Notes under the pieces: model-generated
What the model was told of the DNA's origin: nothing
The model's database searches: none
What the model saw: the letters and a program-made list of their open reading frames with translations, nothing else
Assembly: GCF_030272615.1 (NCBI RefSeq)
Contig: NC_081414.1
Coordinates: 341,236,717 to 341,300,716, forward strand
Direction: 5' to 3'
Length of the DNA stretch: 64,000 bases
Origin: Cryptomeria japonica
Taxonomy: Eukaryota > Streptophyta > Pinopsida > Cupressales > Cupressaceae
Made by a program: the position numbers and the translations under genes
Part shown: piece by piece, positions 36,871 to 50,109 of the stretch
Layout of the letters: each line of letters begins with the position of its first letter
How positions within the stretch are numbered: the stretch's first letter is position 1

Positions 36871-38061
36871 TTATTTCCTAATGTACTCAATATCAAACTC
36901 ACTGAGGATCATAACCCACTTTGCTAGGCGACCTGTCAAAGCTGCCCTGCTAAGCAAGTATTTCAAGGGATCAATTTTTGCAACTAACAATATCTGATGA
37001 TTTAACATATAGTGTTGAAGCTTCTGTGTTGCAAATACCACTGCTAAACATGCCCATTCAATAGTTGAATAATTCAGTTCATAGCCCACTAGTGTTTGAC
37101 TGATACAATAAATAGCCCGTTCTTTGCCTTTCTCATCCTGTTGGGCTAAGAGAACTCCCAGTGCTGTTTTAGTTGTAGAAATATACAATATGAATGGCTT
37201 CCCTTCTATAGGAGGCATTAGAATAGGTGGTGACAACAAATAATCCTTGAGAGTTTGAAATGCTGATTGACATTGCTCAATCCGTTTAAAAGTGACACCT
37301 TTATGCAATAAATGCTGGAAGGGATGACATTTGTCTACCAATTGAGCTATAAACCGGCGGATTGACTGTAACTTTCCTTTCAGACTTCTTAGTTGACGGA
37401 GATTTGGAGGAGGAGGCATATCCATTATGGCTTTAACCTTTTTAGGGTCTACTTTGATGCCTCTATGAGAAACAATGTACCCTAATAATTTGTCGGCTGT
37501 GATACCAAAGACACATTTCTTTGGGTTGAGTCTGAGCTTGTAGGTTTCCATTCGATCAAAGATTGGGCCAAGGATGGCTAGATGACTATCTCTTGTGACA
37601 GATTTGCATAATAGGTCATCAACATAGTCTTCCATCAAAGTATGCATAAAATCATGGAAAATTGTTGTCATAGCTCTTTGATATGTTGTGCCAACATTTT
37701 TAAGACCAAAAGGCATCACATTCCAGCAGTAGGTACCCCAAGCACATGTGAATACAATCTTATGTTGATCTTCAGGAGCAATACGAATTTGATTATATCC
37801 AGAAAAACCATCCATCAATGATAGCATCTCATATCCGACAGTCATGTCAACTATGATGTCTATATTCGACAGTGGAAAATCATCTTTAGGGCATGCTTTA
37901 TTAAGATCCCTAAAATCTGCACAGATTCTGATGCCCCCAGTTACTTTGCTAACTGGTACCAAATTTGAAATCCAGTCTGCATAATCAATGGGTCTGATAA
38001 AACCCACATCTAATAATTTTTTTAGTTCTACCTTGACCAAGAGAGCCACCTGGGGATGCAT
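36871..38061 (-). pseudogene. Tat reverse transcriptase and gypsy RNase H
   Basis: 396 codons open. RT blocks in order: ICADFRDLNKACPKDDFPL, DGFSGYNQI, WNVMPFGLKNVG and YVDDLL (catalytic). Connection and RNase H follow with LYISTTKTALGVLLAQQDE and GYELNYSTIEWACLAVVF. In the RNase H start the usual first Asp is Ser (YIST), so this domain may be inactive, which fits the presence of a second RNase H. It copies element RNA to DNA in the cytoplasm. A TAG at 38074-38076 separates it from the upstream linker in the same frame. Confidence 0.9.
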
Positions 38062-38073
38062 CTTTCTGAGTTT

Positions 38074-38997
38074 CTATTTGACGGGCTTGGCATCTGATTT
38101 TAATGGCAAGTGATGAAGGACTAATCCTGGATCAAGGCTGGGCATATCTACATAGGACCATGCAAAACTGATCTTCTTCTCAAGAAAGAAATTGACAAAA
38201 TCTATCTTTTCCTGTTTTGATAGAGAAGCAGTGAAATGAATGACCTTAGGGTTGTTAGGTGTACCCAAATTTATCTCTTCGGTCATTTCCACAAGCAATG
38301 TGGATTTATCCTGACTTGATGAGGGTATGTCCAATCTTCCACCTTTGGGTGCCTCAGAGAGGTTTTCACTCGTAGGAACGTCTTTTATTTTTTCTTTTTC
38401 ATGATCAGAGAGTGCCTTATGGTTTTCACTCAAAGACCTATTCTTTTGATTTCTTACTTTTTCTTTTTCATTTTTATGACTAGAAGATGGAGTTGACTCC
38501 CCAAAATATGCTATAGAATCTAAATCAATAGAAAACCCTGCCTTATGATCACCTTGTGGTATGCCTTCCCATAGTCCAAGGAATTCTGCAATTGCTTCGT
38601 CATTTTGAAAACAATCCAATTTGAGTGGTTCTTGTTGGTCCTATTGGATAAGCTGTGGATAGACAAGGGGCATGTCATCATCAATTTTAAGGAGAGAGAG
38701 GGCTGAGATGGTAAAGATGTAAACATCCATGTTGTCACTGTCTGAACTGCTTGTATTTGATTCAGAGCTTGGGTCCCAGAATGATTCTATCCAAGCATTA
38801 GGACATGTCTTAGGTGGGCAAGTTATTTCATGTTTATCTTCCATGGGTAAATCATCAGGGTCAAGGAAAACATTGCCAAGGGCATAGGAGCTAGAAGAAA
38901 AGGAACTCCACTCCCATTCATTGGAATCAGTTTCAAGTTGGGTATCCTCAGGTGTTGTTTCATCATCAGAGTCATGCCCCTTTCCACATGTGGTCAC
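38074..38997 (-). pseudogene. Tat pol linker between protease region and RT
   Basis: An acidic, Ser-rich, low-complexity linker in the same frame as protease and RT. Stops at 39019 (TGA), 38641 (TAG) and 38074 (TAG) interrupt it, all reachable by C-to-T. The end (HHLPLKSDAKPVK) is the usual entry to the RT domain of Tat elements. No catalytic motif of its own. Confidence 0.7.
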
Positions 38998-39018
38998 TTT
39001 GGTAGACGAGGTTCCAAT

Positions 39019-40656
39019 TCACAATGGTATAAACCCTAACCCTAAAGTTGGATGTCGCATCTTAGGTATAATAGGTTCTAGTATTCCTTTCTTGTCAGGG
39101 CCCAAGCCACTATAGCCATCATATCCCTTTTTCTGCAGCATAGTAAACCCTTTGCTATACCGCTCCATCGGCAACCTGATAGGTAGTGTCTCAGTTGGAT
39201 CCTTATAAAGCCAATCTATGACATCATCATCCAAAGTTTCTTTGTCAAGTTCACCCCATCTTGTAAATGTAGTGGGGGGCTGATATTGAATGACTATCTG
39301 AGGTTCCTTTTGCAACAAATGTGGTTTGCCATGTGATTTTGGAGATATTGGCAAATTCCCAATGAGGAATGTTTGAGCCATTGAATACTCTCCGCATCCT
39401 TGGTCCTGTATCTTCAATTTTCCTTTGACAACATCTAACAATTCATTAGGATCCACATAATTATGTGAGTGGGCCTCCCTATTGACTGGGACTTGTTGCT
39501 TTAGGGAATCCTTTAGATTAGCACAAAATTGAAATGGATTACGATCTCCTGGAATTGTTATCTCAGTCCCATTGTAAGGATATTTTAAACACTGATGATA
39601 AGTAGATTGAACTGCTTTCATTGTGTGGATCCACAGACGACCAAGAATCATATTGTAAGGGAGATCAAGGTCTAGGACCTGCAAGAAAGTGTTTTCTGTC
39701 ACTGGACCGACTCTAATAGGCAATGAAATTACCCCTTTAGATGGATGCTCAACATCATCATATGCTTTGATTGTTATTCTTCTGGAAGAATCAATGTCAT
39801 TTTCTGTATAAACAAGACCAATGACCACTCTCAAGGTACATATGTTAAGACCTGCTCCGCCATCTATCAAGACTCGTCGGATCTTGCAATTATGGACAAA
39901 GACTTCAAGATGTAAAGGATCATTATGAGGGAGCTTATCAGGAGAAATATCATTATCAGAAAAGACAATGTGTTGGGAAATAGCTAGATGTCCAATTCGG
40001 GTTTGAAACTGGTCAACATCAATGTTTGTTGGGATAGTGGACTCAGTTAAAGCTTTATCTAGGACTGCGCGATGCATAGGGGACATTTTCAACAACTCAA
40101 GAATTGATATTTGTGCAAGTGTCTTCCCTAGATGATCTAGGAGATTATACTGACTCGTAGGAGTTGACTTGGGAGGAATTGTAGGAGCTCCTTTCAGGAC
40201 TATTTTGGATCGATGAGTGGTGACTGTGCAAGAAGGATCTTGACCCTTTATTCTTATGGTGGAAACATACTCATTTGATGCTTGAAAAAAATTGATGACA
40301 TTGTTATAACTAGTATTTGCATAATTAAGATTTGCTGTTTGGGTAGAGTTTGAAGAAGATGCTTTACCCTTATCATGATCAAGCAAAGGAGTTTTAAAAA
40401 TTGTATGATCAATGTTAGAGGTCATGTTGGGTGGGTGTACCTCAATTACTCCTTGATCTAACAAGTCTTGAATCATATGTTTCAATTGAAAACACGATGC
40501 AGTTTTATGTCCTTTTGACCGATGGTATTCACAATATGCATTATCATTCCACCAATGCGGCTTTACCAATGGTTCTACCTTGATATCTGGTAACTTGATA
40601 AACTTTTCTTGTATTAATTGTTTCATTACTGACTCAATAGGCTCTCCCAATGGCAT
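39019..40656 (-). pseudogene. Tat gag C-terminus, protease and G-patch-like tail
   Basis: 545 codons open. Near residues 42-55 there is a CX2HX4HX4C metal-binding motif (CEYHRSKGHKTASC), the variant typical of Tat gag. About residue 265 carries the aspartic protease signature VLIDGGAGLNIC, a DGG form of the active site. The tail has LQKKGYDGYSGLGPDKKGI, which resembles a G-patch, a Gly-rich RNA-linked module reported in plant gypsy polyproteins. The protease would cut the polyprotein in the particle. It ends at TGA 39019, probably a mutated CGA. Confidence 0.85.
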
Positions 40657-40659
40657 AAA

Positions 40660-43304
40660 CTATCAAGGAGGCCCATCCCTTGATCAGAAAGGTTTTCATT
40701 GCTGGTTTTGTTGTTGACCTTGTTGTTGATTATATTGTTGAGTATATTGTTGGTATTGCGGCTATTGAGTAACATTTATTGTTGGTGTTTGATTTTGTTC
40801 CATAGCCGACATATTAGGAGCACTCAATTTATTTATTGTGAATGTGGGTTGATTTGCATTCACTGCTCTTGTGTCAACAACTCAATCATTAGTGACATTC
40901 TTGTTTTTGTACCAAAATCTATTTCTGTCCCCTGAATTGTTTGTGTTGTCATTGTCTTTGTTGAGCTTAATGATTCCCTTAGCTACAAGAGCAGTTTCAA
41001 TGTTCATCCCTTTCTTAATGAGTTTCTCAATGGTACTGGGACTTTTCAATTTGAGTTCATACATCATTTCTGGGACCAAATTTTGAATAAATAAGTTCAC
41101 TTGTTGTTCTTAGGTATATCTAGGGAAGAATGACTATACAAGCTTCGCCATCATTGCAAGAAAGTCACTAATGGTTCACCTTGCTTTTGCTTGGTGTTGC
41201 ATAAATCTGACATGGTCACTTCACTGTCAATGTTGAATGTGAAGTGGGATATAAACTTTTGAGCCAATTCTGACCAAGTCTTTATATTCCCTGACAAATG
41301 CGAATACCAATCCATGGCTTGTCCTATGAGACTTCGTGCAAATAAGCGCATTAAATATGTTTCCTCATAACTCACTTCAGTACATGCTACGAAAAATGCT
41401 CAAATATGGTCTTTTGGATTGCCATTCCCTTTATATTTCTTAAAATTAGGTGCCTCAAAATGCTTAGGGAAGGGAGGCATGTACAAGCTCTTGTCAAATG
41501 GATTAGGACATAAATCTTGATTTGTGTACAATTTCTTTGTTCCTTTGGTTTCCAATGCGTTGACTTGTCATTGCAACTTCTCAAGCTATTGTGCAAATGT
41601 GTCAGGTATCGAAGATTTTGGAAGTTCATCATTCACTCTTGGGTATACTCTTTGTCGATACATTGTGTTCTCCATTGGCTGTTGATGCTCTGAAATTGCT
41701 GTCTTTGGTGTCTCTGGCATATAATGGTCTTGATACATCTCTTGTTGCTGTGGTTGTGTCATGCCTTGACATTGACCCTGTTGCTGTGCTTCTTGTGGTG
41801 GAATCATGATTGGTAGCCTTGGTTGATATTGCAATTGAGGGTGTTCTTGATATTGCATGGACATCAATTGTGGTTGTGAAGTATGATAATTTGTTTGTCT
41901 TGGCACATATTGAGGCACATGTTGTTGTTGATGCTAATGAATCAGAATTTGCTGACTTTATGCCAATTGTTGTTGTCTTGATGTAAATCCCATCATTTGC
42001 AAAAAAATTTGTTTGGGAGGTTTTTGTTGTTTCTCCTTGAGATGGGGTATGGCACTCACATTTACTTGCTGTGTTGTTTGTCCAATCCACTATGGTGGTT
42101 GCAAGTTTGAATTAACTTGTAATGGTGTAGAAGACACCGCAACATGTTGTTGAATGCGATATTGTTGTTGTTGTGCATTGCTTGTTTGCACATTCGATTG
42201 TGCCTTTTGTGTATTACTCAATTGTTGTAACATTTGTTGTTGGTGCAAACCACTATTTGTGGCTCTTTGTGTTGCCATTATCAAAGGATCTGTCACAATA
42301 TTTTGCATAACAGGTACTTGAGTATTTGGCAAATATATTGAACTTAATGGGACATAGGAACTTTGTTGCATTGTGGAATTGTTTTGGACATTGGTAAGAT
42401 TAGGCATTCCAGTTGTAAAGCTTTCTTGCATCTTAGATTTTGATCCACTTGTAATTATTCAAGGAATCATTTCTTGTTGAGGGACAGTTGTCAATATTTG
42501 TGTGGCCCTCATTTGATCTTGTGTTAAAGGTGTTGTATTAAATAACGGATTGTTTATTGTTTCAAATGATGACTTTTGAGGAATAGTCACTGTCAACGTT
42601 TTTGAAGCACGTTTACTCATCAAGGTGTGTTGAGTTTCTTGTTGCACATATTCTTCATTTGGATGTGGAGAGAAACTTAATAGCTCACCACCTTGTTGTT
42701 TTTGCACATTAATTTGCTCACTTGAGGAGGTCACATTACTCATCATGTCAAGATATTTTTGTAGGAACATCTTAAAGACCTTGTTCAAGAATTTATCCAT
42801 ATTTTTTGTCAACTTCAGATCTTTAAGGAACATATCAACATCATCGGAAGCATCAGAATCTGATGAAGAATCTGGTAAAACATTTGGATTTATTTCTTGT
42901 TGAACGCCTTGATCTGAACCAAATCCTTGTGAAAGAGTTTGTTCCTCATGTAATGTTTGAATTTCATGTTGCAGGTTCAGTTGATTCTAGTCGAAAGGTG
43001 CATTTTCTCTTGGTGTTGGTGGAACACTCCCATATCCCGGTTTCATGGGTACAAACAATGGCTCATATAATGGAGGTGGTCCAAGTTGAACCATTTCATA
43101 TGGTGGTGATGATGTGTTTGACGAACCTTCAATTTGTAATGATTGACTAGGTTGAAACTGTGAGTTTGATACATTGTCAATGGGTTGATATGTTGGTTCG
43201 CCCATCTTCTTAGCTTTTGACCTTGTTTCAACAGGCATGTCACTATGCAAATGCAATATTTTTTGGGATTTTTTGATTTTAAAAGGATGATGTGTGATAT
43301 TCAA
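40660..43304 (-). pseudogene. Tat gag N-terminus and core
   Basis: Starts near MPVETRSKAKKMGE and runs through a Gln/Pro-rich region into the retrotransposon gag core at 41151-41375 (RSLIGQAMDWYSHLSG, WSELAQKFISHF). The frame is shared by open parts at 43304, 42833, 42431, 41918 and 41375. It is interrupted by many stops, mostly at positions expected to be Gln, and shifts by one base near 41101. High CAA/CAG content makes it an easy target for C-to-T nonsense. Gag forms the particle that packages element RNA. Confidence 0.82.
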
Positions 43305-45304
43305 CTAAATGTAACCTAAATAGACAAAAATGCAATCTATGGCAAGAATGCAACCTATGTTTTTGTTGTTTTTCAAGATTTGGACAAACTTTTTGAAATG
43401 CAAACCTAAAGACTCAACCTTAGGAAGTTGAAATGAAGCCAAGACCTTAAAGGACAAAGGACCAAATGACAATAGGACAAATTGACAATGTCTCACCTAT
43501 ATGCTTGGATACTAAGCTAGGTTTGACAAAAATGATATTAATAAAAGGACAAATTTTTAGACCAGGTCAAGACTCCCTAACAACAACTTAGGGTATTATC
43601 CAAAGTTTTGATTTTCCAAGTTTAACAAATCAAATTTTTGAGACTAAATGCAGGAAGGCAATGATTATGACAATGACTTAGGACATGAAAATTATCTAAG
43701 GATATTATATGACAAGATGAAGCCAAGACAAGATGACAATACAATAACAAGGATATGCGAAGACCAATGACTTGGAATATGCAAAATGCAACCTAGGCAA
43801 GACCTAATTTTAGCATGACAAGGATAATGCAGGAATGTCACCTAAATGGAAATCTAGCTTGGATATGACAATGAAATGCAAACTTAGGGAAAATGATCTT
43901 GGACCTAAGTGCAAAATGAGGATGCTTGCAATGAAAAGGACTAAAATGAAAGGAGATGACAATATGCCTTAGGACCTAAGTGGGACTATGCAAAACCTAG
44001 CCTAAAGTGACATGAAGTTTGAAACAAAGACATTCAATGTTTTGACAAGCCATGTTCAAATGTTGGATGAATACTTGGACAAATTTGGACCTTTGTTCCG
44101 ATTGTGTTTTGAGTTGAATGTTGTTGACTTTGAAAACCCAAGTTGATTATGAGCACTTTTTGAAAGTTTTTTTTTTTTGATTTAACCTTTGACAATCATG
44201 GAAGACAAAATGTTTGTTTGACTTTGACTCAAGACAATCAAGCACATTTACAACAAATCCTATGGCTAGCAAGGACAATATCTATTGAATCCTCTAACAA
44301 AATAGAACACTTAGCTGGATAGCTAGACGCTTGGTAGCACTGGCTCCCCCTTACAGTGCACTCACTTCTCGGGCATACCAAGCTTTGAGTTCAAGGGGCA
44401 TCACTTCCAAAGAACTTTCTATCTCTAACTAAGGAATACATGAGAGGTGTCTTTGGCATGTGCGTATCACAATGCCTGAGCCAACAGATAGAAGGATTAT
44501 GGCCTCTAAAAACAAGATATTCTAGTAAGGGCTTCCATTCAGGTGGGTATTGATCCGGCGAATAAATCATTGCAATACCATTCCAGCACCCGTTGTCTAC
44601 AACTTTCGTTGCATCCACAGTTATTCAGAGTGGTTCGGAAGAGCTTGGCTTTAGCCCGTCACCACTTAGGGTCATTTCTTCTCACCAATGCTTGTGCGAA
44701 GTGCTAGGCAAATTAGGAGGTAGGCCCAATTCTAAGGGTTAAAACATGCAATCAAACTAAAAGCAAAAAAAGCATGCATGGTGTTCATTAACCTTTAAGA
44801 AATTAAATGTGCAACTACTTTAAAAATCACATGCAAGATGTTTTAATAAAAGTCTTTGACCATGTCTTGCATAAGATTTGTTAGTAGTTTCATTTTTAGT
44901 CTTCGTCACATGTAACGCCAAGGTGCTGCACAGAGAATCAGTACCAAAGAAAAACTAGAATATAAGAACAGAATGAAAACAAAGTAATTTGCAAGTAAAA
45001 ACATTGGTTTCACCTCTATTTCTGGCCTTACATAGGCGCAAAATGTCTCAACACAGGCGCAAAATGCCTTGACACAGGTGCAGAATGCCTTGACACAGGC
45101 ACATATCTCTTTGATATAGGCACAGATCTCTTTGACACAGGTACAGGATGCCCTGACACAGGCGCAGAATGCTTTGACACAAGCTCAAAAGTGTCCAGAA
45201 ATCTCTAAGTGGCCCTGTTTCTTGAGTTTTTCACCTGCAAATAAGCTCAAAAGCACTCAAAAACATGGTTAAGGGGTTAGTTCATGTCAGGTTCAGTAGA
45301 AAAT
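43305..45304 (-). other. Tat element 5' leader
   Basis: About 2 kb from 5' LTR to gag. A 75-codon frame at 44391-44618 matches nothing I can name. 45035-45190 holds seven or so ~23-bp units of the form TGACACAGGCGCAGAATGCC next to the PBS region. The rest is AT-rich and non-coding. Confidence 0.6.
45035..45190. repeat. ~23-bp tandem repeat (ACACAGGCGCA type)
   Basis: Consecutive imperfect units centred on GACACAGGCGCAGAATG. Related ACACAGG/CCTGTGT words occur at the far end of the element in the PMD intron (25845-25945). Confidence 0.85.
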
Positions 45305-46902
45305 GTAGATAGGAATTTGGAATGCATCAAAAGCAACTTTAAACTAGCTCAACCATAAAAACTAGATTGCAATGATAAGAAATCCTAAAAACATTCAATA
45401 GAGGTATGAAGACAAGATAATCAAACCAAATGCAAACCATTAAAAACACGAATATCTCCTCCATAATTCTCCATTGTCATTCTTTCTCCTTCAAATTACT
45501 TTGTTTGTGGATCTCACCTACAAGTGTAAAAGCATAGTATGAAAGCAAGATTGACAAGATGAAATGGCAGCGTAAGGATACTAGAAGCATGATTGATTCT
45601 TCTGAAAATGTGATTAGATCCCTTGATTGAAGAAAATCATCCAATTTATAGACAAATTGGAGAGATGACAAGATTAGCATGAAGAGATTGGAAAGGAAAT
45701 TTCAAATCAAGAATGACAAATATGACAAATTATGACAAAATTGACATTTTCTATGCAATATTGATTGATTGACAAATTATGACAAAATTGACATGCAAGA
45801 TTGACTGATTGACAAATTATGACAAAATTGAAATTCCATTCCCATGAAATTAGGGGAAATATTAGAAAAATTGAAGAAAATAGGAGAAATAGAAATTAAG
45901 AATTAGGAGAAATTAGTAAATTGGAAAATTGAGGAAAAAGATGAAATAGAAATTAGGTGAATTAATTAATAGGTTTTCATCCATTAATTAATTCATGAAA
46001 AAGACCTAGGACTAAATAAATAGATTTATTTAACCCACCAAGAAGAAGAAAAGGATTAAATGATCAAATCATAAAACCCTAGAAATAAGAGGACAAAGAA
46101 TTAGGTCAAGACAACAAGAAATTAATGTCGATTCGATCATGATTTTGATTGACAAAGGACCAATGCTGATAAACGATTAAGATTGGTTGACAAATTGACC
46201 AAGATTGAAAAAGAGATCAAATTGATAGGTGCCAATTGATGAGGAACAATGACTAATTGATCGAAATTGACATGATTGAAAAGGACAACGATCGATGACA
46301 AATCGATCACAAAATGACAAGATTGACAAGAGGACAAGGATCGATGACGAATCGATCACAAAATGACAAGATTGACAAGGATGAGGATCGATGATGAATC
46401 AATCGCAAGATGACAAGATTGACAAGAGGAAAAGGATCGATGACGAATCGATCACAAAATGACAAGATTGACAAGGACGAGGATCGATGACGAATCGATC
46501 GCAAGATGAGAATATTGACAAGAACGAGGATCAATGATGAATCGATCGCAAGATGACAAGATTGACAAGAGGACAAAACCCTAATTCTATCATCGATTAG
46601 GATTGATGATGTCCAAAATGAAATCGAATTGACGATGTCCAAAATATGACAAATGAGCACACACATTGATGCGACAGGATAAGATCGACCAAAATCATGA
46701 CTGAAGATTGTTATCAACAAGACCAAATTCGAAAGCAAGAAAAATGAGGAATGTAGAAGAAGGACTCGATGCTTGCAAATGATAAAGACCAAGTGCGCAA
46801 CATAGAAGAAATGTTAATGTGACGCAAGAACCCTAAAATTAAGGCAATGTGCAGATGTTAAAGTATGACTCTGCAAGCGTTGACCATTTTTAGATGTCTA
46901 CA
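45305..46902 (-). repeat. Tat element 5' LTR
   Basis: 1598 bp, TGTAGATAGG...TCTACA. Matches the left LTR apart from scattered substitutions and fewer internal tandem units. Confidence 0.93.
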
Positions 46903-46907
46903 CTCAT
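46903..46907. repeat. Right TSD of the Tat element (CTCAT)
   Basis: Identical to 23515-23519. Confidence 0.93.
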
Positions 46908-49900
46908 AAATCCAATCTTGATTAAGTAAAAGTGCAACCTTTCATACCATGCTCTGGGTGCTTTCTTTAGGCCATATAAAGCTTTGTTCAACTTACATAC
47001 CTAATTTTTATTCTTCTCTTCATTAAATCCTTCAGGTTGTTCAATATAGACTTCTTCTTCTAGTACACCATTCAAAAATGCAGATTTAACATCCATTTGA
47101 TATACCTTGAAATTTTTGAAAGAAGCATATGCCAACAATGTTCTTACTCCTTCAAGTCTCACCACAGGTGCAAAAGTCTCACCATAGTCTATTCCTTCTT
47201 CTTGAGCATAACCTTTGCAAACTAGTCTTGCCTTATTCCAAATGACCTCACCTTTTTCATTTAGCTTATTTCTGAAAATCCACTTTGTACCGATTACATT
47301 TTTCTCTTTTGGTCTTGGGACCAGTGTCCATGTTTCATTTTTCTTGATTTGTTCAATCTCTTCTGTCATCGCATTCACCCAATCTTCATTGTTTAATGCC
47401 TTTTTTAATATCCTCGGTTCAAACTCGGATATCAAACATGTGTTCTGTCTCAGTTTTTTTCCTTGTCATCATTGGATCATCCTTATCTCCTATAATCTGA
47501 CTTGATTCATGATTTCTTCTGACATATTTTGCTAATATAGGCTCGGTAGGCTCTATATGATCTTCTTCATCACTTGGTAACTGAGTATTTTCTTCATTGG
47601 CTTTCTCGGTTAGACTTCTCGGTTGTACATATACAAACTCTTCATAATCTTCTGGTTCTTTGGAGTTTCCTTCATCATTCCTTTCTACAAATTCATCAAT
47701 TTTCACATTTGCACTTTCCACTATTTTGTTAGATGATTTGATCAGATATTTAAATGCTTTACTCCTAGAGGAATAACCAAGAAATGTTCCTTCCTCACTT
47801 TTCTGATCAAATTTTCCATTTCTGTCATCTTTGTGAACATAACATCGACTTCCAAATATTTTAAAATAACTTACATTTGGTTTCTTGTCATACCAGATTT
47901 CATACGATGTCTTCATAATTCCTTTCTTCAGTTGTACTCGAGTCAGGGTGTAAACTGCAGTGCTTATTGCTTCTCTCCAAAATATTTGAGGTACTCTCTT
48001 TTCTATCATCAAGGTTTTGGCACAATCTACAATTGATCTATTTCTTCTTTCAGCTATCCCATTTTGTTGTGGTGTTCTCGGTGCAGACACTTGTCTCTTT
48101 ATACCATGATCATTGTAAAATAAGTTAAATTCATCTGAAATGAACTCTCCTCCTCTATCAGATCTTAGACATTTCAACTGTCTTCCTATTTCATTTTCAA
48201 CTCTTGCCTTATACCATTTGAACATTTGAAAAGCTTCTGATTTCTCTTTTAAAAACATAATTGACATCATCCTTGAGTAATCATCCACAAATAATTTGAA
48301 GTATTTATCACCATAATAACTTTGAACTTTCATAGGACCACAAAGATCAATGTGTACAAGATCTAAAATTCCTTTAGAAGAGTAAGAATTACTTGTAAAG
48401 CTTGATTTTGTCATCTTACCCATCTGGCATCCTTGACATATTGCATTCTCAGGTTTTTCCAAGCTCGGTAGACCTCTTACTTATTTTGATCAGGTTATCA
48501 AAATTTACATGACAAAACCTTTTATGCCATAACCAGGTGTCTTCTATTTTTGCATATAGACAATTTTTCTGAGTTGAGTCAAGATGAAATGTATTACCTC
48601 TTGTTTGAGTCTCGGTAGTGGCCAACTTTCCATGTTTGTCATGAACTTTGACAATTCCTTTCTGAAATTCTATTTGGTATCCTGTATTGTTTAGTTGTGC
48701 TACACTCAACAAATTGTATTTCAAACCTTCAACCCAATATACATCATCACATTTAGTATTTTCAAGAAGTGTGATAGATCCTTTACCTTTCATAGGACAT
48801 GGTGCATTATTACCAAATCTTACATAACCTCCATCATAATCTTCTAATTTAACAAACTTGTGTTTATCCCCTGTCATGTGATGTGAGCATCCACTATCTA
48901 TGATCCAAGAATCATTATTATTTATGTGTGATATTAAGGCTTTTTCTTCATACCTTTCTTCATCTGATCCATCTTTGATAGCCACATATACAACTTCCTT
49001 TGTCTCAGTCCCATCAGATTTATCATCATTAAATTCCTCATCAGCTACTAGGCATGTCTTTCTATCTCTCCTTCTAAAGTCTCGGTGCCCTCTATATTGG
49101 TAGTCTTTATGTCTGTCATCTCGGTATTCTCTCTTTTCACTAGATTCTTTGTCAAGATATTCAGAAGCCATATGTCCAATTTTATCACAGTTAAAACATT
49201 TCAAAGGTAAATTTCTTTTATACTTACCTTTACCTCTCGGTAACCTTCTAGCTAATAATTCTTCAAACTCTTCTTGCTTTCTGATTTCCTCATATAGTTT
49301 ATGTACTTCTTCCATGTTTTTGTGAAATCTCTCACTTGCTCCACTGTGATTTCCTTTAGCATACTTATACATTCTATCATTGTAATCATTAGACTCATCA
49401 AGATGAAAAAAACTGAATGCAGATTCAACTTTGTTTACCGAGGACCCACTGTTGTCAAAATTACTCAACTCAAAAGCATGTAGCTTACCAATAGTAGCAT
49501 CCAAAGAGACTGGTATGTTTGGTATAGACCTTAATTCATTAATTGCAGAGACTTGAATGGCATAAGCAGGTAGAAGTGTTCTCAGCAACTTACTTGTTAC
49601 ATCCTTTTCTTCAATAGTTCCTCCTGCTCCTTTGATTTGATTGACAGTTTCCTTTAACCTTGTACTATATTGGATTATGTTCTCACCTTCATTCATTCTC
49701 ATGGATTCAAGTTGTCCTCTGAGATTGTCTACTTTTTCTCTTTGAACATGTTCATCACCACCATACATAGATATAAGCTTATTCCACATAGCTTTGGCAT
49801 CATTACAACCTTCTAGATCATTAAACTCTGAATCAGTCAATGCTGATGTTATTTCAATCATTGCTTGAATATGTTATTGCTTTGCCTTTATCTCTTCCAT

Positions 49901-50065
49901 TGTCATCGGGTAGGTGCTAGGTGCAGTGTAATCATTCTCCAGATAATATGTTGCATATTCTCCAATTCCTGATAAGTGCAACATCATCCTTTTCTGCCAT
50001 GTGGAGAAACTTGACTTGTTCAACTTTGGTGTATCCCTTTTATACATCTTCGGATCTTGCCTCAA
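46908..50065 (-). pseudogene. Copia B gag, protease, integrase and RT N-terminus
   Basis: Starts at ATG 50065, only 44 nt after the 5' LTR. Gag has the pattern CFNCDKIGHMASEY, a zinc knuckle whose last Cys is Tyr. Protease has IDSGCSHHM. Integrase (from 48462) has Asp 39, Asp 102 and Glu 138 with exact DD35E spacing. RT has [19 protein letters not shown] and [17 protein letters not shown], then breaks at the Tat insertion. Defects: TAA at 49874, one-base shifts near 48478 and near 47435, and TAG at 47001. Both stops fit C-to-T at Gln codons. The rest of pol is at 22494-23514. Confidence 0.92.
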
Positions 50066-50096
50066 GTTCCTTTAAACTTTTCTTTTGGAGTTCTAG

Positions 50097-50109
50097 CTCC
50101 GATATCAAT
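50097..50109 (-). promoter_or_regulatory. Copia B primer-binding site, degenerate
   Basis: The minus strand reads TTGATATCGGAGC directly after the 5' LTR, an imperfect match to the tRNA-Met type site TGGTATCAGAGC. Confidence 0.5.

Larger units (their letters stand above)
23520..46902 (-). mobile_element. Tat-lineage Ty3/gypsy retrotransposon, nested, with extra genes
   Basis: 23,383 bp with LTRs of 1786 bp (left, 3') and 1598 bp (right, 5'), both TGTAGATAGG...TCTACA, an exact 5-bp TSD and a PPT. Minus-strand order is gag, protease, G-patch-like tail, RT, gypsy RNase H, second (archaeal-type) RNase H, integrase. Two RNases H are a known mark of the Tat lineage. Between integrase and 3' LTR lie an antisense PMD gene and a long frame of unknown function, which together explain the great length. 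Many stops and a few frameshifts make it non-autonomous. No clear PBS was found next to the 5' LTR (45290-45304). Confidence 0.93.

Noticed and set aside
41629-42090. Thr/Ser-rich frame of 153 codons in the gag region
   Set aside because: It is a shifted frame of the Gln-rich gag segment; the gag frame with homologous flanks is a different one.
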